Assembly: GCA_009760855.2 (NCBI GenBank)
Contig: WPIO01000142.1
Location: 537,501 to 601,500, forward strand
Direction: 5' to 3'
Origin: Cristatella mucedo
Taxonomy: Eukaryota; Bryozoa; Phylactolaemata; Cristatellidae
Length of the DNA stretch: 64,000 nucleotides
The notes beneath the pieces were generated by a model. The model saw nothing but the letters and a program-made list of their open reading frames with translations. It was not told the DNA's origin and did not search any database. Both the position numbers and the translations under genes were made by a program. Position 1 is the first letter of the stretch, and each line of letters starts with the position of its first letter. This document shows positions 1-10,739 of the stretch, in pieces.

Positions 1-142
1 GGGAAATGGACCAAGATGATTGTTGACAAATAGCATCGATTCTCTGGAGCTAACTGCTGCGATAGGAGCTAAACCGTTGCACTAATTATGCCCAGTCGAG
101 ATAAGACGATATCGAAGACTTGGTTATCAATAGTCTCAAAAT

Positions 143-440
143 CTACCAAAAGACCAACCAAAACCAGAAGGGAGACTTCACTTTAGTCAGGTACCCAAAC
201 CAATGCTGACTCTGCGAAGTGATTAGCTTTAAACCAGACTGGAACTTGCTAGCAAGTTTTGAAGTTTCATTATATGAGTTGAGCTGGTCTGCTATGACTC
301 GGTTCAGTGTCTTTGATAGGAACAGTAGAGGGGAGACTGGGTGGAAGTTGCTCAAGTTCTCTAGGTCTAGTGTTGCTTTCTTGAGTAATGGGCTGACTAC
401 AACCTTTTTCAAAGGAACCGGAACGAGACATGAGGCCCAC
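143..440 (-). mobile_element. LINE family A fragment, start of reverse transcriptase domain
   Basis: The minus strand encodes the N-terminal part of a CR1/L2-type reverse transcriptase: a PLKK stretch, a PLLKKATLD motif, a VSPLLFLSK motif and ADQLNSY, in the same order as in the better copy at 24405-26510. The piece is cut at both ends and lacks the catalytic region, so it is a dead fragment. Its 5' edge abuts the SINE that starts near 432. Confidence 0.8.
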
Positions 441-598
441 GACATATTTATGGCAGTTACTCTTCACGACCGAGGTCCCGAGGTCGTAGATTTGAATCCT
501 GCAGTGGGCGATCCTTTATTGCTGCTGTAATAGTATGTGATAGCCTTTAAAGCTCTTCTGTCGCTATGCAAAAGAGGCTGTTAAATCAGCTAGTATTC
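432..598 (+). mobile_element. tRNA-derived SINE, family 1
   Basis: This is one of about six copies of a roughly 174-bp element. It shows a hairpin with CGACCTCGG-type arms, a box-B-like GATTTGAATCC at 489-499, then the shared body (GTGGGCGATCCTTTATTGC, AGCTCTTCTG, AAGAGGCTGTTAAATCAG) ending in CTAGTAT. The 3' end is interrupted by the solo LTR that begins at 599, so the SINE is older than that LTR. Confidence 0.8.
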
Positions 599-2016
599 TG
601 TAGCGCCCTGCTGGCCTTGGGCTGAATTTTAGCGAGAACAAGAGCTGTTCGGCAGCGGGCAAGGACTCCTTTGTCCTGGACCAGTGAGCCAGAGAGGAGC
701 GTCAGTGCGGTTAGAGAGCAAGAGCATAAGAGCAAGCCAAGAAGCTCTGAGACCAGCGGTGGCGATTCGGCCTTTAGAATTGGTCCGATACCCGTGGGAG
801 CTGCTGATTGAGGTTGGCTGGCCTGTCAACCTCCGCCATCGCTCTGTCCAAAAAGAATCGTCTAGAACCTATTCGCCATTCAAGCTGGACAGAGGGGACA
901 TTCCAGTTGCCTAGTGCCGGTATTAATTCCTTAAGGGGCCCTGGCGTCGGGCTCAATACCACTAAGCTCTTGCCCCATTGTCCCAGCTAAGTATTTAAGA
1001 GTCGAGCGACGCTCGCTCTTGGTCTTTTTGGTCCTTTGTCTTTTGTCCGGCTCAGCGCTTCGACACCGTCGGACTCGTTTCTCTGAAAGCGAGGAAGGAG
1101 GGCGGGCTGTTCGCCGGCGATGGACGGAACAGGACGAGGCAGCACTAGGAAGATTCGGTGGACTCCACCGAATACGGTCGTGTCGCGCACGAGCTGGCAT
1201 TCTGTGTTTCTTTTGTGTTTTTTGTGTTCGCACTAGCACGTGGTCTCGGCATAAGGATTTGCCGGTGCGAGCTAGACGTAGTTGGCATGTGTGGAATATT
1301 CCTGCCACACTGGTGGAAACGGAGTCCTAGTTCTCCGGTTAGGGTTTAGGCTCCGGTTCGGGCTTCGTCTATTTGGGTCGTTTCCCATTATACACGTAAA
1401 GCAGCCTCAGTGTGGAAAAGTATTCCCTCTGCAAGAGTGTTTGAGTTGGCGCGTGTGGAATCTTAGTTCTCCAGTTAGGGTTTAGGCTCCGATTCGGGCT
1501 GTGTCTATTTGGGCCGTTCCCCACTAGACGTAAGTAGCTTCAGTGTGGAGACGTGTTTCCTCCGCAAGAGTGTTTGAGTTGGCGTGTGTGGAGTATTCCT
1601 GCCGCACTGGTGGAAACGGAGTCCTAGTTCTCCGGATAGAGTTTAGGCTCCGGTTCGGGCTCCGTCCATTTGGGTCGCTTCCCATTATACACGTAAGCAG
1701 CCTCAGTGTGGAAAAGTATTCCCTCCGCAAAAGTGTTGGTGCTGTTGAGAGCGTGCGAGGAGTGTGGAGATAAAACTGAGTTAGACGCTCAGCGACTTTG
1801 TGCGCTTGCGAATAAAGCTCAGTAAAATCCCCAATATGTGTGTTTCGCTTTCCAATTCACGCGGCGGACTCACGACCCCCTTGAGTAACGGTAAGCAGGT
1901 CAGGGCCAGAAACGCTCGTTTCGTGGCGGCCAGCTTACCGAATGGCATTAGGCGCTAGGTCACGCCGCTAGGTAAGCGGCAGGTCAAGCCAACCCTGCCG
2001 AGCCTTCGGCATTACA
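599..2016 (+). mobile_element. Solo LTR, family L1 copy 1 (1418 bp)
   Basis: The segment begins TGTAGC and ends GCATTACA, giving a short TGTA...TACA inverted terminus. It is flanked by a perfect 4-bp direct repeat, ATTC at 595-598 and 2017-2020. A TATA-like GTATTTAAG lies at 991, a poly(A) signal AATAAA at 1811-1816. The whole organisation, ends included, matches the copy at 31197-31945, which has its own 4-bp target duplication. No internal gag/pol sequence is present, so this is an LTR left after recombination of a retrotransposon, probably Gypsy-type given the 4-bp duplication (inference). It is twice as long as copy 2 because of an internal tandem expansion at 1281-1740. Confidence 0.85.
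1281..1740 (+). repeat. Tandem repeat inside the solo LTR (about 3 units)
   Basis: Three adjacent units begin with GTTGGC at 1281, 1445 and 1578. Units 1 and 3 are about 163 bp and contain TGTGTGGA, GGAAACGGAGTCCTAG, TTTAGGCTCCG and CCGCAAGAGTG-like blocks; unit 2 is about 133 bp and lacks the middle block with CCTGCC. Copy 2 of the LTR has only one equivalent of the unit end. The repeat lies between the TATA-like site and the poly(A) signal, so in the transcribed R region. Confidence 0.85.
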
Positions 2017-2020
2017 ATTC

Positions 2021-3943
2021 TATAATGCTAGTTATACATGCAGCTGCAGAGCTATGCATAGTAGAAGCAGGACAATGGGAATACAATAAACGGGTAGTCT
2101 TCTTATAATGAGAGATGACTCCAAAATGGGATCACTAGTGTTAGACTTGAACGAAGACATTGAGGTGCTGCAAGGAATCAAGGAGGATGAATCCTGTAGG
2201 GATGGTGTCGTCAGCAATGCTTGTAACTGCGCCCAACTAAGATCATTCCTTCCCCACATCTGCTTGTGTTTGCCATCATTTGCTTGAGAGAGCAGTTACT
2301 GTGGCATGGGCCATCATGGGGATAACGATTACACATGTTCCAAGGAACAACTTCACGTGATACAAAGGCAGCAGGACTCCCAGGAGGCCATCTCCCCAGA
2401 CAGGGATTTAAGGACTACCCTGTCCAGGAGGAACTCACACACATTTATGTGTAATATGCTTCTTGCTCTATATAAATGTACTGAGCTCAACAGGGGTAGT
2501 ACAGGAGGAGGAGGAATACAGTGATGCTACGTTTACTTTAGTGACGGATCTCTGATCTTGTCAATGTGGCTGACACAGACAACAAAGAAACAACCTGCTA
2601 GATCACCGCCGGGATCGCTAGCTGAGGAGCTAACTATGCAGCAATAAGGAGACAATGGTTGATGACAGACATGAGCGCTTTTTAAGCGTTTTTTACGCGA
2701 ACCTGTGATTCGACAATGTTTCAATTAAAGCTAGGCTTGGCGTTTGGTAAGACAGATTGCTATGATCTACAATAATCCTCGTTTGCCTGCCAAGTCTTGA
2801 TCTTTGTGTGCTGTGAAAAACAGCCATTTTAGACCATTTTTAAAAATGCTCATCCTAGACCATGATTAAAAATAAATTAACACCCTCTATCTACTTTCCG
2901 ATCAGCCATTCTTACCCAAGAAACTTGAGCGAAACTAATTGACCATACTATCAGATCTTGCTAGCAAGTCTTAAACACAATTTTGAGTTAACAATTCTAC
3001 AGAAACTGCTTCTTGAAATTTCTACGAAAAGCTTTGCACAACTACAGATTCCAAATTAAAGGCAGCAATGTTCCAAGTTTACCGACTAGATTTCATTTGA
3101 TTTTCATTTCTCGTTTCAATGTTATGGCCTCCAGTGGTTTGGCCTAGATGACAGACCTAAATAACCATTGGATGAAAACAATCACGCACAGCTGCTTAAT
3201 GAAGCAGGAGCACCTTTTCTATTCTGTGGAATAAAAACCACAGCTGTGAGACACGTACAGTGGAAACGGCAGCTGCATCACGGTTGAAATAAGTAGGAAG
3301 GCTCGTTGGTCCGGGCCACTGCTGGCAGAGACCGTTAGTGTTCGAGACCTTGGAAAATGCTCGACATGCGGACAGAGGTGTCTCAGGTACATAGTTATTC
3401 TGGTGATGTATGATGTTCTGTGACGTAGTTATTCTGGTTTCGGCCAAAGGATCAACTTGTCTCAGGGTGCTATACAAGTGAACTGAATATATTCCTGTAA
3501 TAGCAAACTATATGACCTCCCTGTACGGCTATGACCATGTGTTTGTCTAGCGAGTGTTTGCAAGGAGTATGGGGATAATGTCAAACTATTTGCATTGACA
3601 TTGTTTGCTTGACAATACAGTTACAGAGGTATCCCTAGAGCGTACTTTCAAACTGGGTTCTGCGAATCGAAAAGAAATCACGTTCCCGGCACCAGCAAGT
3701 TAGATAGCTCAAGAAATAAACTGCATGCCAGGCGACCTGCTTATCATGCCTACAGCTCACCTAACCGGCAATCGACAGTGAGCTATGCAGCACAGCCAGC
3801 TTCGGAATATACAATGCTCTTCGAGTACTCGGCTTTACACTTCACCGGGCTGCTTCCAACTTTGTTATTTCATAAGGTCAGAATCGACCAATTGAAGTAA
3901 GAAAGATTGAAATGGCAAAAAGGCCAAAACGCAAGAGAAAGGC
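2021..3943. other. Intergenic, no recognised gene
   Basis: Only short open frames without recognisable motifs occur on either strand. A TATATAAATGTACTGAG run near 2470 and the AT-rich tract 2810-3120 have no further support as promoter or exon. I see no SINE, LINE or LTR similarity to the families found elsewhere in the window. Confidence 0.5.
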
Positions 3944-3948
3944 TCAAC

Positions 3949-4239
3949 TGTGATTTTGTTTATGTATACCCCAGTCTGTGACAGCACCTAAATGTTATCT
4001 GCCAGTGCTAGGCTGGGTGGCCCTCCCTACCACCGGCTAGCCAATCGGAGCGCAGCTAGGCGTTAGCAACAACGCCAACGAATCAGAGCACAGCGTTCCG
4101 GTACCGCAGACGACAGAAGCTGACGAACGTTTGCAAGAGGGCAGTGCCGCTTCCGCCGGCTCGGTGCGTGGTAGAATAAACTGGTGGTGTTGCTCGTCGG
4201 CTGGTGTTTTGTACAGTGCGCGACGGCAATCAATCTACA
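3949..4239 (+). mobile_element. Probable solo LTR, a second family (291 bp)
   Basis: The segment starts TGTGATTTTG and ends CAATCTACA; the ends form an imperfect inverted repeat (TGT-GATT against TGTAGATT). A perfect 5-bp direct repeat, TCAAC, flanks it at 3944-3948 and 4240-4244. Inside are a CCAAT box at 4041-4045 and a poly(A) signal AATAAA at 4175-4180, about 60 bp before the end, which is the expected U3-R-U5 order. It is not similar to the larger LTR family. Alternatively it could be a host promoter and first exon, but the ends and target duplication favour an LTR. Confidence 0.6.
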
Positions 4240-4857
4240 TCAACAACAATAGCTTCCAGCAGGTACTTACCGATAACGACACAAATCCAATGTGTCTTCC
4301 AAAGTTTTACGCAGCACTCATTCGAAGCCTATTCAAAAGTAAATGCGGTAGAAACAGCCAAGAAGCCGCAGGGACAAAGACGAGAGTGCAGTACACAGTA
4401 CGAGTCATTCGATTGGCAGTCTTTGCTGGCTAACAAGTACTTTGCCTAGAAACTGTGGTGAAGCACTCGTGCTGGAGTGCAATTGTGAGCAAGTTCTCGG
4501 AGCAGTGCTACGAAGAATAAAGATGAACAGTTAATGGCAATACCCCCATAAATGCATGGTGGTAGCGACGAGGGCTATATTGTACACAGACTGCGCAGAA
4601 CTAAGCAGAATCACGTGCTAGCATACGTACTGGCAGTCAAAGCCGTCATGTGTGCTACTCCAGGGTACGTTTAGAAAGAGAGAAGAGTATATAGCACAGG
4701 TGCAGGCCGACGCACAAGCAGCAAGTAAAATGCTAGGATAGGGCAAGGATAGGGCACGTGTAGACATGGAGCGCTTCCTTTGGTGGGAGGAACGTCGGCT
4801 GGGTGGGGGAGGGGCAGAACCACGTGATGGCGATGGGCCATGACACGCAAACACTAT

Positions 4858-5008
4858 TACCTGTTATGCTTGTTGACACTGAGCATGCTACCACTAACCG
4901 TTCGACCATGCTTCCTTAACTGCTTAAGTAAAGAGCCGAGAAAGAGATTAATTTTTTTGAAGATGCTATACAAATATATTTATTATTATTACTATTATTC
5001 TACCTATA
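4858..5008 (+). mobile_element. LINE family A 3' tail fragment
   Basis: Only the 3' UTR is present: GAGCATGCTACCACTAACC, then a diverged form of the terminal hairpin (AAAGAGCC...GAGATTAATTTT...GATGCTATA) and a (TTA)n tail. It is strongly 5' truncated, as is common for LINE insertions. Confidence 0.75.
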
Positions 5009-5040
5009 ACATTAGCTATATCAGCTAACTCTATATGCAC

Positions 5041-5150
5041 ACCGAATGCTGCTTATGCTTTGAGTTATCTACGAAAAATTCTCTAGCGTAGCAGCCACTT
5101 AGTCCTTGTGGCCTTTGTGGAGCTACAAACAGAGATTCCTTATAACATGA
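5041..5150 (+). mobile_element. LINE family B 3' tail fragment
   Basis: It carries the 3' end typical of LINE B in this window: CCGAATGCTGCTTATGC, AAAATTCTC, CTTGTGGCCTTTGTGGAG, CTACAAACAGAGATTC. The closest better copy is 54955-55085. No coding sequence remains. Confidence 0.65.
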
Positions 5151-5739
5151 CCCTTACTATTTCCCCTACTTTCCAGCAAAACAGGTCAACAGTGATGCTT
5201 TGTTGCTTAAGAGTGTGGCGCTTTCTAAAAGACTAGGTGGAATCAGGGACATAAAGATGAGCTGGATATGAAAAATTAAGGATACTGTTCTGAGAAAGTG
5301 GCTACCATTGCAAGAAGTGCTCCCAGTAAATCATAGTAAACTTTCAGATGCCTCGCCTATGCTCTGCCTCTGACAAAAAGTTTCACCAGCTCCTAAGTAA
5401 AGAGGACGCTTGCTCTAGCAACACCATTACTGCAATTCCCATTAACAAAGCGAGGCACCGGAAAGTTACCTGCCAGCGACAAAATTTGTAAACCTTTCCA
5501 ACTTCAATTTCGATCTAGTTTTTTTTTTAGGTGGGCACATATACTCTCTCGTGCTTACTTTTAACTCTGATTCATCGCTCCTCTTCTTATCATCGACTCT
5601 CTTCTCCGTATCCATCCTGTCTGTCTGCCTACTTGTCTGGACCTCTCGTGTCCAAGCTCTCTCTCTCTCTCCTTTCTACGTGCACCATACCATTTCCTTA
5701 TGGTTTACCTCAGCTAGACTCTGTTTGTCAAAAAAATTA
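5151..5739. other. Intergenic, pyrimidine-rich tract, no gene seen
   Basis: Nothing recognisable lies in the first part. From about 5530 to 5720 the plus strand is rich in C and T, with a short CT run near 5660; the small open frames it creates are low-complexity and not credible genes. Confidence 0.5.
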
Positions 5740-5862
5740 AAAATAAATAAAATCGTTTGTATAATGTGCTAAAAGAACGTAATCTCAATGTTGGTGCTTC
5801 ACACATGCCGCAAGGCCCAAGCCTGCGATACCAGTCTATAAGTGCGAGCACCTCACCTGTCG
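5740..5862 (-). mobile_element. SINE family 2, partial
   Basis: Read on the minus strand it has the family-2 layout: diverged tRNA-like head (GGTGCTCGC), spacer, then the LINE-A-like tail (GAAGCACC...GAGATTACGTTCTTTT) and an A/T-rich 3' end. The box B is badly decayed compared with the copies at 38174 and 59772. Confidence 0.6.
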
Positions 5863-6747
5863 GTTGCTATTCGTTTTACCATTACCACTAGAAACAGCTC
5901 CATCCGATGATTCTCTGGAATTAAAATGTGAGCAGCATATGAACTATCAACTTCCCCACTGAGTTGACACGAGCCGTTGCAATCAGCAAATATTTATCAC
6001 CATGCATCACCTTAAGAGTAACATTCCCTGTCTCACTCAACGAAGTGAGACACTAGCTAGTGGTAGCAAGAGAACAAAAGTACACGGAGTTTACTTACAT
6101 AACTCCCGGATTCGTTTTACTTGCCCAATAATTTTCTTAACCGTGCAATCTATCTTCAGTATTAGTTACAACTAAGCAGTAGTTCATTGTAGCCTGGCAA
6201 GTCAGAAGGATGAAGTCTTCTCGGCAGCACTGCTAGTGGCTACTGCTACCGAAGCTTTGGCCTGGGGCCTTTGATGTCTTCATCCTACTTGCAGCAGGCA
6301 ATAAAGAAATGCCTGCTATAAGTAGGAAAATCAATCAATCGACCTTTACATTTTACCAGGGATGTACCAAATAGCCAATTTTCACGATTCGTCCGAATTT
6401 AAATAATTGACAAACTATTCAGGAGAATGCTACTAACATTGACAACATTAGAACTTTAAAATGTAAGCAAACGTTGCAGTTTAGTAAATTTAATGAATGG
6501 ACTATAAGTAAACAGTTAGATGCGTGTGATTTTTGCATCATTTGCCAGCCTGTACAAAGTTAGAAACTAATTTAGCAAAACTTAAACTGTCACTTGCAGT
6601 TCAGTTAATGCCGAATGCTGTGGTAGCTTTCAGAAATACGAATATCGAAGTCGTAATGTTTCTCTTGGCTTCTACTGGCTGCATGAGGTAAAGCACTTAA
6701 CTTGAAGCGTGCAGTAGAGCCATATAACACCTCGTGCATACTATTTT
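5863..6747. other. Intergenic, no recognised gene
   Basis: No coding or known repeat was found. A loose inverted repeat (AGGATGAAGTCTTC near 6208 and GTCTTCATCCTACTT near 6274) brackets about 60 bp and could be the core of an unrecognised short repeat, but no second copy was found in the window. Confidence 0.45.
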
Positions 6748-7515
6748 CATACAGTCAAGCCTGCCTACTTTCAGCTACATTACATTTTTGCTAAAATTCA
6801 GGCTTCTTTAGACAGGGATACCACATCCAAATTGGTCCATGCATTTGTGACATCCCGTCGACTTCTGTAACTCACTGCTTGCTGGTCTACCGGCATGTAC
6901 AATCAGAAGCTTACAGCTGGTGCAAAACTCTGCAGCTAGGATTGTCTGTCATGATCGTCACAGTTGCAACGTTACACCACTCCTCGCCGACTTGTACTGG
7001 CTCCATGTCAAACGACGCATTGACTTCAAGGTTTTGTCACTCACTTTCAGGTCCCTTCATTCTTTGGCTCCAGCCAACCAATCAGATCTACTCCCCCACC
7101 CGGCTAAGCATCGTACCACCCGCTTTTCGGAATCCAACTGTTTACCCATAGCTCGTACAAATCTCAAATCCTTTGGAGACTGGGCCTTTAGTTCGTATGC
7201 TTCCAAAGCCTGGAGCTCACTCCCGATTTGTGTCACGACATCTCTTGACTTGTCCACATTTAAAAAGGAACTAAAATACGTCTATTGATGACAGCATTTA
7301 GTGGGTCCATGTGATTCGTCCTTCATGTGCTTATGCCTGCTGGCACTGTGCGTGCTGTCACAGACCCTGTGCATGTTACCCCTAACCATGTTATTCTTGT
7401 GTATTGAGCATGCTATCACGAGCCATTCGATCGTGATTCTTTGCAGCAAATGTAAAGTGCCTAGAGAGAAATCTAGTTCTCTGAGGGCACTTGATCAAGT
7501 GTATTATTATTAGCA
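6748..7515 (+). mobile_element. LINE family A, 3' part of ORF2 plus tail
   Basis: The reading frame is broken but covers the C-terminal part after the reverse transcriptase: SAYFQL-like start, KLVHAFVTS region, QNSAARIV, LADLYWL, VKRRIDFKVLSLTFRSLHSL, then SFGDWAFSSYASKAWSSLP. It is followed by the 3' UTR, the hairpin (AAAGTGCC...GAGGGCAC) and a short ATT tail. No polymerase core remains, so it cannot be active. Confidence 0.85.
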
Positions 7516-7959
7516 ATAGTAGTAGTACACTCGAGCAATTCTAAGAGGAAGAGGGCCGGATGTGTAGGCTGGTGCACATATGTCAGCTGACATGGCCAAT
7601 ATATGGCCAATCTAGAACCCCAGTAAGCTAAGCCACGGCAGTAAAGCCACTTGAGATGAGTATCCCTAAGGCTGCTTACAGCCAATCTCAGCATCAGACA
7701 TAGGTATGCATAACTGGCCTCTGTCAATTAGCCAAGCAGGCTAGCCCTAGGTTAGTCGAAGCATTCGTGTACATACCACCACTCTCTACCAATGGCTTCA
7801 TCAGAAGCCCTGCACTGAAGATAAACCTAAACCTAAATCAGGATAACGGTGGTCACAATAAAGGGCCACAACCTTAATTGGAGCGTCTTGTGGCAGTGCA
7901 TCTGTGTACACAATCACATGCAAATGAGCTCAATAGGTAAAGCAACTACTTACCGAGTT
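7516..7959. other. Intergenic, no recognised gene
   Basis: No open frame with recognisable motifs and no similarity to the other repeat families. Confidence 0.45.
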
Positions 7960-8136
7960 TCACTTTCTGAAGAATTTTCATTCGACTTTGTGAATTTTCT
8001 AAAAACATTCAGCAACTATCACTTTTATTAGGTTCAAAATACAAGAATCCTAGTTAGAAGTTTGCTTACGATATCGTGAAGAAGCAAAACTCTACCAGCA
8101 GTGAGGCAGCACGTGGTGCCGGTGATAAAACAAAGA
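7960..8136 (+). repeat. Unclassified repeat, copy 1
   Basis: This stretch aligns in order with 15927-16105: TTCTAAAAACA, CAATCACTTTTA/CTATCACTTTTA, AGGTTCA, GTGCTTACGACATCGTGAAG against TTGCTTACGATATCGTGAAG, CCAGCAGTG, GTCATAAAACAAA against GTGATAAAACAAA. Both copies sit next to a LINE-A fragment (starting 8137 here). It is a dispersed repeat or an old duplication of unknown type. Confidence 0.55.
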
Positions 8137-8712
8137 TACATCTCGCCGACCTGCACTGGCTACCAGTCAAGCAACGGATTGACTTCAAGGTTTTGTCGCT
8201 CACTTTTAGGTCCCTTCATTCTATGGCTCCAGCCTATCTGTCAGATATACTACCCCATCAGGCCAAGCATTGCACCACCCGCTTTTCGGAATCCAACAGT
8301 CTACAAATACCTCATACAAACCTTAAATCCTTTGGAGACCGTGCATTTAGTTCATATGCTCCCAAAGCCTGGAACTCCCTCCCGACCTGCGTCAGAACAT
8401 CCCCTGACCTGACCACATTTATAAAGAACTTAAAAACACACCTATTTAGGACAGCATTTAGTGGGTCCCTGTGATTCGTCCTTGATGTGCTTATGTGTGC
8501 TGACACTGTGCATGCTGCCACTAACCACGTTTGCATGCTGACCCTGTGCATGTCACCCCTAACCATGTTATTCATTTCGTTTGTTTTTCAAGCATGATTT
8601 TACTTACCATTCAATTGCATTTCACTTTACAGCAAACGTAAAGCGCCTAGAGAGAGATTAAGTTCTCTGAGGGCGCTTTATCAAGTGAATTATTATTATA
8701 TTATTATTATTA
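8137..8712 (+). mobile_element. LINE family A, 3' part of ORF2 plus tail
   Basis: An open frame runs from HLADLHWLPV through QRIDFKVLSLTFRSLHSM and SFGDRAFSSYAPKAWNSLP to the normal C-terminus FRTAFSGSL, followed by the full 3' UTR, the tail hairpin (AAGCGCC...GGGCGCTT) and (TTA)n to 8712. It is 5' truncated, well preserved and nearly identical to the copy in the hAT element, so it is among the younger insertions here. Confidence 0.9.
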
Positions 8713-9164
8713 TACATTAATTTTGCACGAATGCATTATAATTCCATCTTATCTGACTACTATAATGCTATTCATAACCGTTCGGTTTGGTGAGATTTGT
8801 GTGCCTGGTGTCTAAATTTGACTGAATATATGATGAACATCGCACATTCACCGCAATATCGAGTACCAGTCTAATTTCTTTGCATGGAGGTTTAAGCATA
8901 ATGTCTGACCATGTTGAAAGTCGGTGACGAATTTCTCAGGATGACCATGCAAGCTCACCCCAGTCGCCAGCCACTTTTGAAATAGGCACAACCTTGACCT
9001 TTCTTAAGTGTAAACGAAAGTTACAGAATGTTTGACTACCTGTTTTTTAGTCCTCAAAGCTTAAAAAGCTGCTAGCATACACATTTAAGTCTAAACGTGC
9101 TTAAATTACTTGAAACAACCACGTGGCATGGTATGAGAGGCATTGCAGATGCAGTCGCGAATTA
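8713..9164. other. Intergenic, no recognised gene
   Basis: No supported coding or repeat feature. Confidence 0.45.
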
Positions 9165-9290
9165 CTTGCTGGTTTAACAGCCTCTTTTATATAGCGATAG
9201 AGGAGCCTTTACAGCTATCGCCGCCGCTTGCGGCTGCAATAAAGAATCACCCACTGCAGGAGTACGGGTTTTGGACCAGCAGTAAGGCGC
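9165..9290 (-). mobile_element. SINE family 1, 3' part
   Basis: On the minus strand it holds the body and tail of family 1: GTGGGTGATTCTTTATTGC, GCGGCGGCGATAGC, CTCTATCGCTATATAAAAG and AGGCTGTTAAACC. The tRNA-like head is lost or too diverged to see. Confidence 0.75.
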
Positions 9291-9749
9291 TAACACTTGA
9301 GGATCAACAAGTTTGGGTTTAATTTTTGCAAAAAGCAATTCATTATTGTTGCAACAAGCTAGTAAAAGCAGCCGATGTTATTTTGCTGTTAAAGAAATGA
9401 AGCTGTGTTGATAGAGCTAACCTTGACTGCTTTTCATTTCTACTTTCCTGCCATAGCTGCACAATGAGGAAATGACATAGGAAATGGCATTTCTGAGGCG
9501 AAAGGCTGCAGAAAGGCTTTAGCACCACGAGACCACCTCAATTGTAGGGCCGTGCAAGAAGGAAAGCTACATTGAATGCACTTTTAGCTCATAATCCAAG
9601 CTTGGTAGCCTCCTGCCAAAGACAAACTCAAAAGCTGTGCATGGAGATAACTTCGTATGTACATCCACAAAGCCGAAAAGACTAAGCCGGTTTCATGCCT
9701 GACAGCTTTGCATAGCCCATTTAAAGCTTCGGCAGGTTTGGTATATAAG

Positions 9750-9935
9750 TGCAGCAGCCAAAAGATTTCATCCAGCCTACTACAAAAAATGACATGCAAG
9801 CCTATATTGATCAGTATAGCAGAGTCAAGAGGGCAGCAAAGGTAGCAAGATGCATAGAAGTGGCAGTGCTGGACGACTGGAAAGGATGCATCAGAATCGA
9901 CAGCTGGAGAGAAGGTGGAGTTGCATAATAATTGT
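9750..9935 (-). mobile_element. LINE family B 3' region fragment
   Basis: The plus strand reads AGATTTCATCCAGC, GCAGAGTCAAGAGGGCAG, AGGTAGCAAGATGCATAGAAG, GAATCGACAGCTGGAGAG, matching the fragment at 38790-38975 in order and orientation. It is noncoding 3' sequence of LINE B, read on the minus strand. Confidence 0.55.
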
Positions 9936-10164
9936 AAAACTCAGTCCCATCATTTGGGCACCACAATGCAAAAGTTTCTGCTTCCATGAAACTCTAAATA
10001 AAACAGAATATATATAATATATAATAATAATAATAGATATAATATAATAAAACAGAATGCATGTCTAGATGGTTGTCTTGAGAGGACCACAGTGGACATA
10101 GATGCCAAAACTAGAGACGAAGTTCAACTAGCTATAAAAGAGCTCCAAGCTAATCGTTTCCATA

Positions 10165-10530
10165 ACCTCAGGTCATGTCCCTTCACCTTTCAAAAAGGCT
10201 ATTCTTAGGCTATTAACTAAGAACTTGCACTAGGAGAACTTGAGCAGCTTCGGCCCATTCTTCCTGCTACAGCTCCTATCGAAGACACTGAAACGATTTG
10301 TGGCAGATCAGCAGAACTCTTACATTGGAACCTTGAACCTAGCATGTCAGTGTTAGTCTGGAGTTAGTGATAATCACTCCTCATAATCAGCATTGGTTAG
10401 GGTGCATAACGACCTAAATAATGCAGAATTGGGTAAAGTCTCTTGCTATTTTTTCCTTAATCTTTCGGCAGCACTTGATAAAAGTGATCGCCAAGTGTTT
10501 CTTGAGCACCACTCAAGTGCACGTGCCCAT
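10165..10530 (+). mobile_element. LINE family A fragment, N-terminal reverse transcriptase
   Basis: Decayed coding sequence can be followed from CTCAGGTCATGTCCC (SGHVP) through a broken FLSKTL region to NDLNNAELGKVSCYFFLNLSAALD, the position where active copies read NDLLRNADMGRVSLLVLLDLSAAFDTIDH. Several frame breaks and a truncated 3' end make it a remnant. Confidence 0.75.
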
Positions 10531-10599
10531 ATTTCTCTTAAATTCCACAAGGACACAAATACTAAGCGGGTGCCATACGGGAGAGTTTTCAACACCACA

Positions 10600-10720
10600 G
10601 TCAAAGCTAGGCACTTCGGCAATCATCCAGGCGGATACAGCAGCCAACAGATTTCATCTCGTGCAGCAGAGAGACAGCATACATGAATCGTGAGGCAAGT
10701 TCAGGAAGTAAGAGGGATGG
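10600..10720 (-). mobile_element. LINE family B 3' tail fragment
   Basis: The plus strand has GCCAACAGATTTCATCTC and GCAGCAGAGAGACAG, the complement of the TGAGATGAA...GTTGGCT block that marks the LINE-B 3' region elsewhere (30285-30315, 51525-51545). Confidence 0.5.
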
Positions 10721-10739
10721 ACAGGCAGACACACGAAAT

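Noticed and set aside
1281-1740. A CRISPR array or satellite, because of repeats at regular spacing
   Set aside because: Units are adjacent without unique spacers, they lie inside an LTR, and the genome is eukaryotic.
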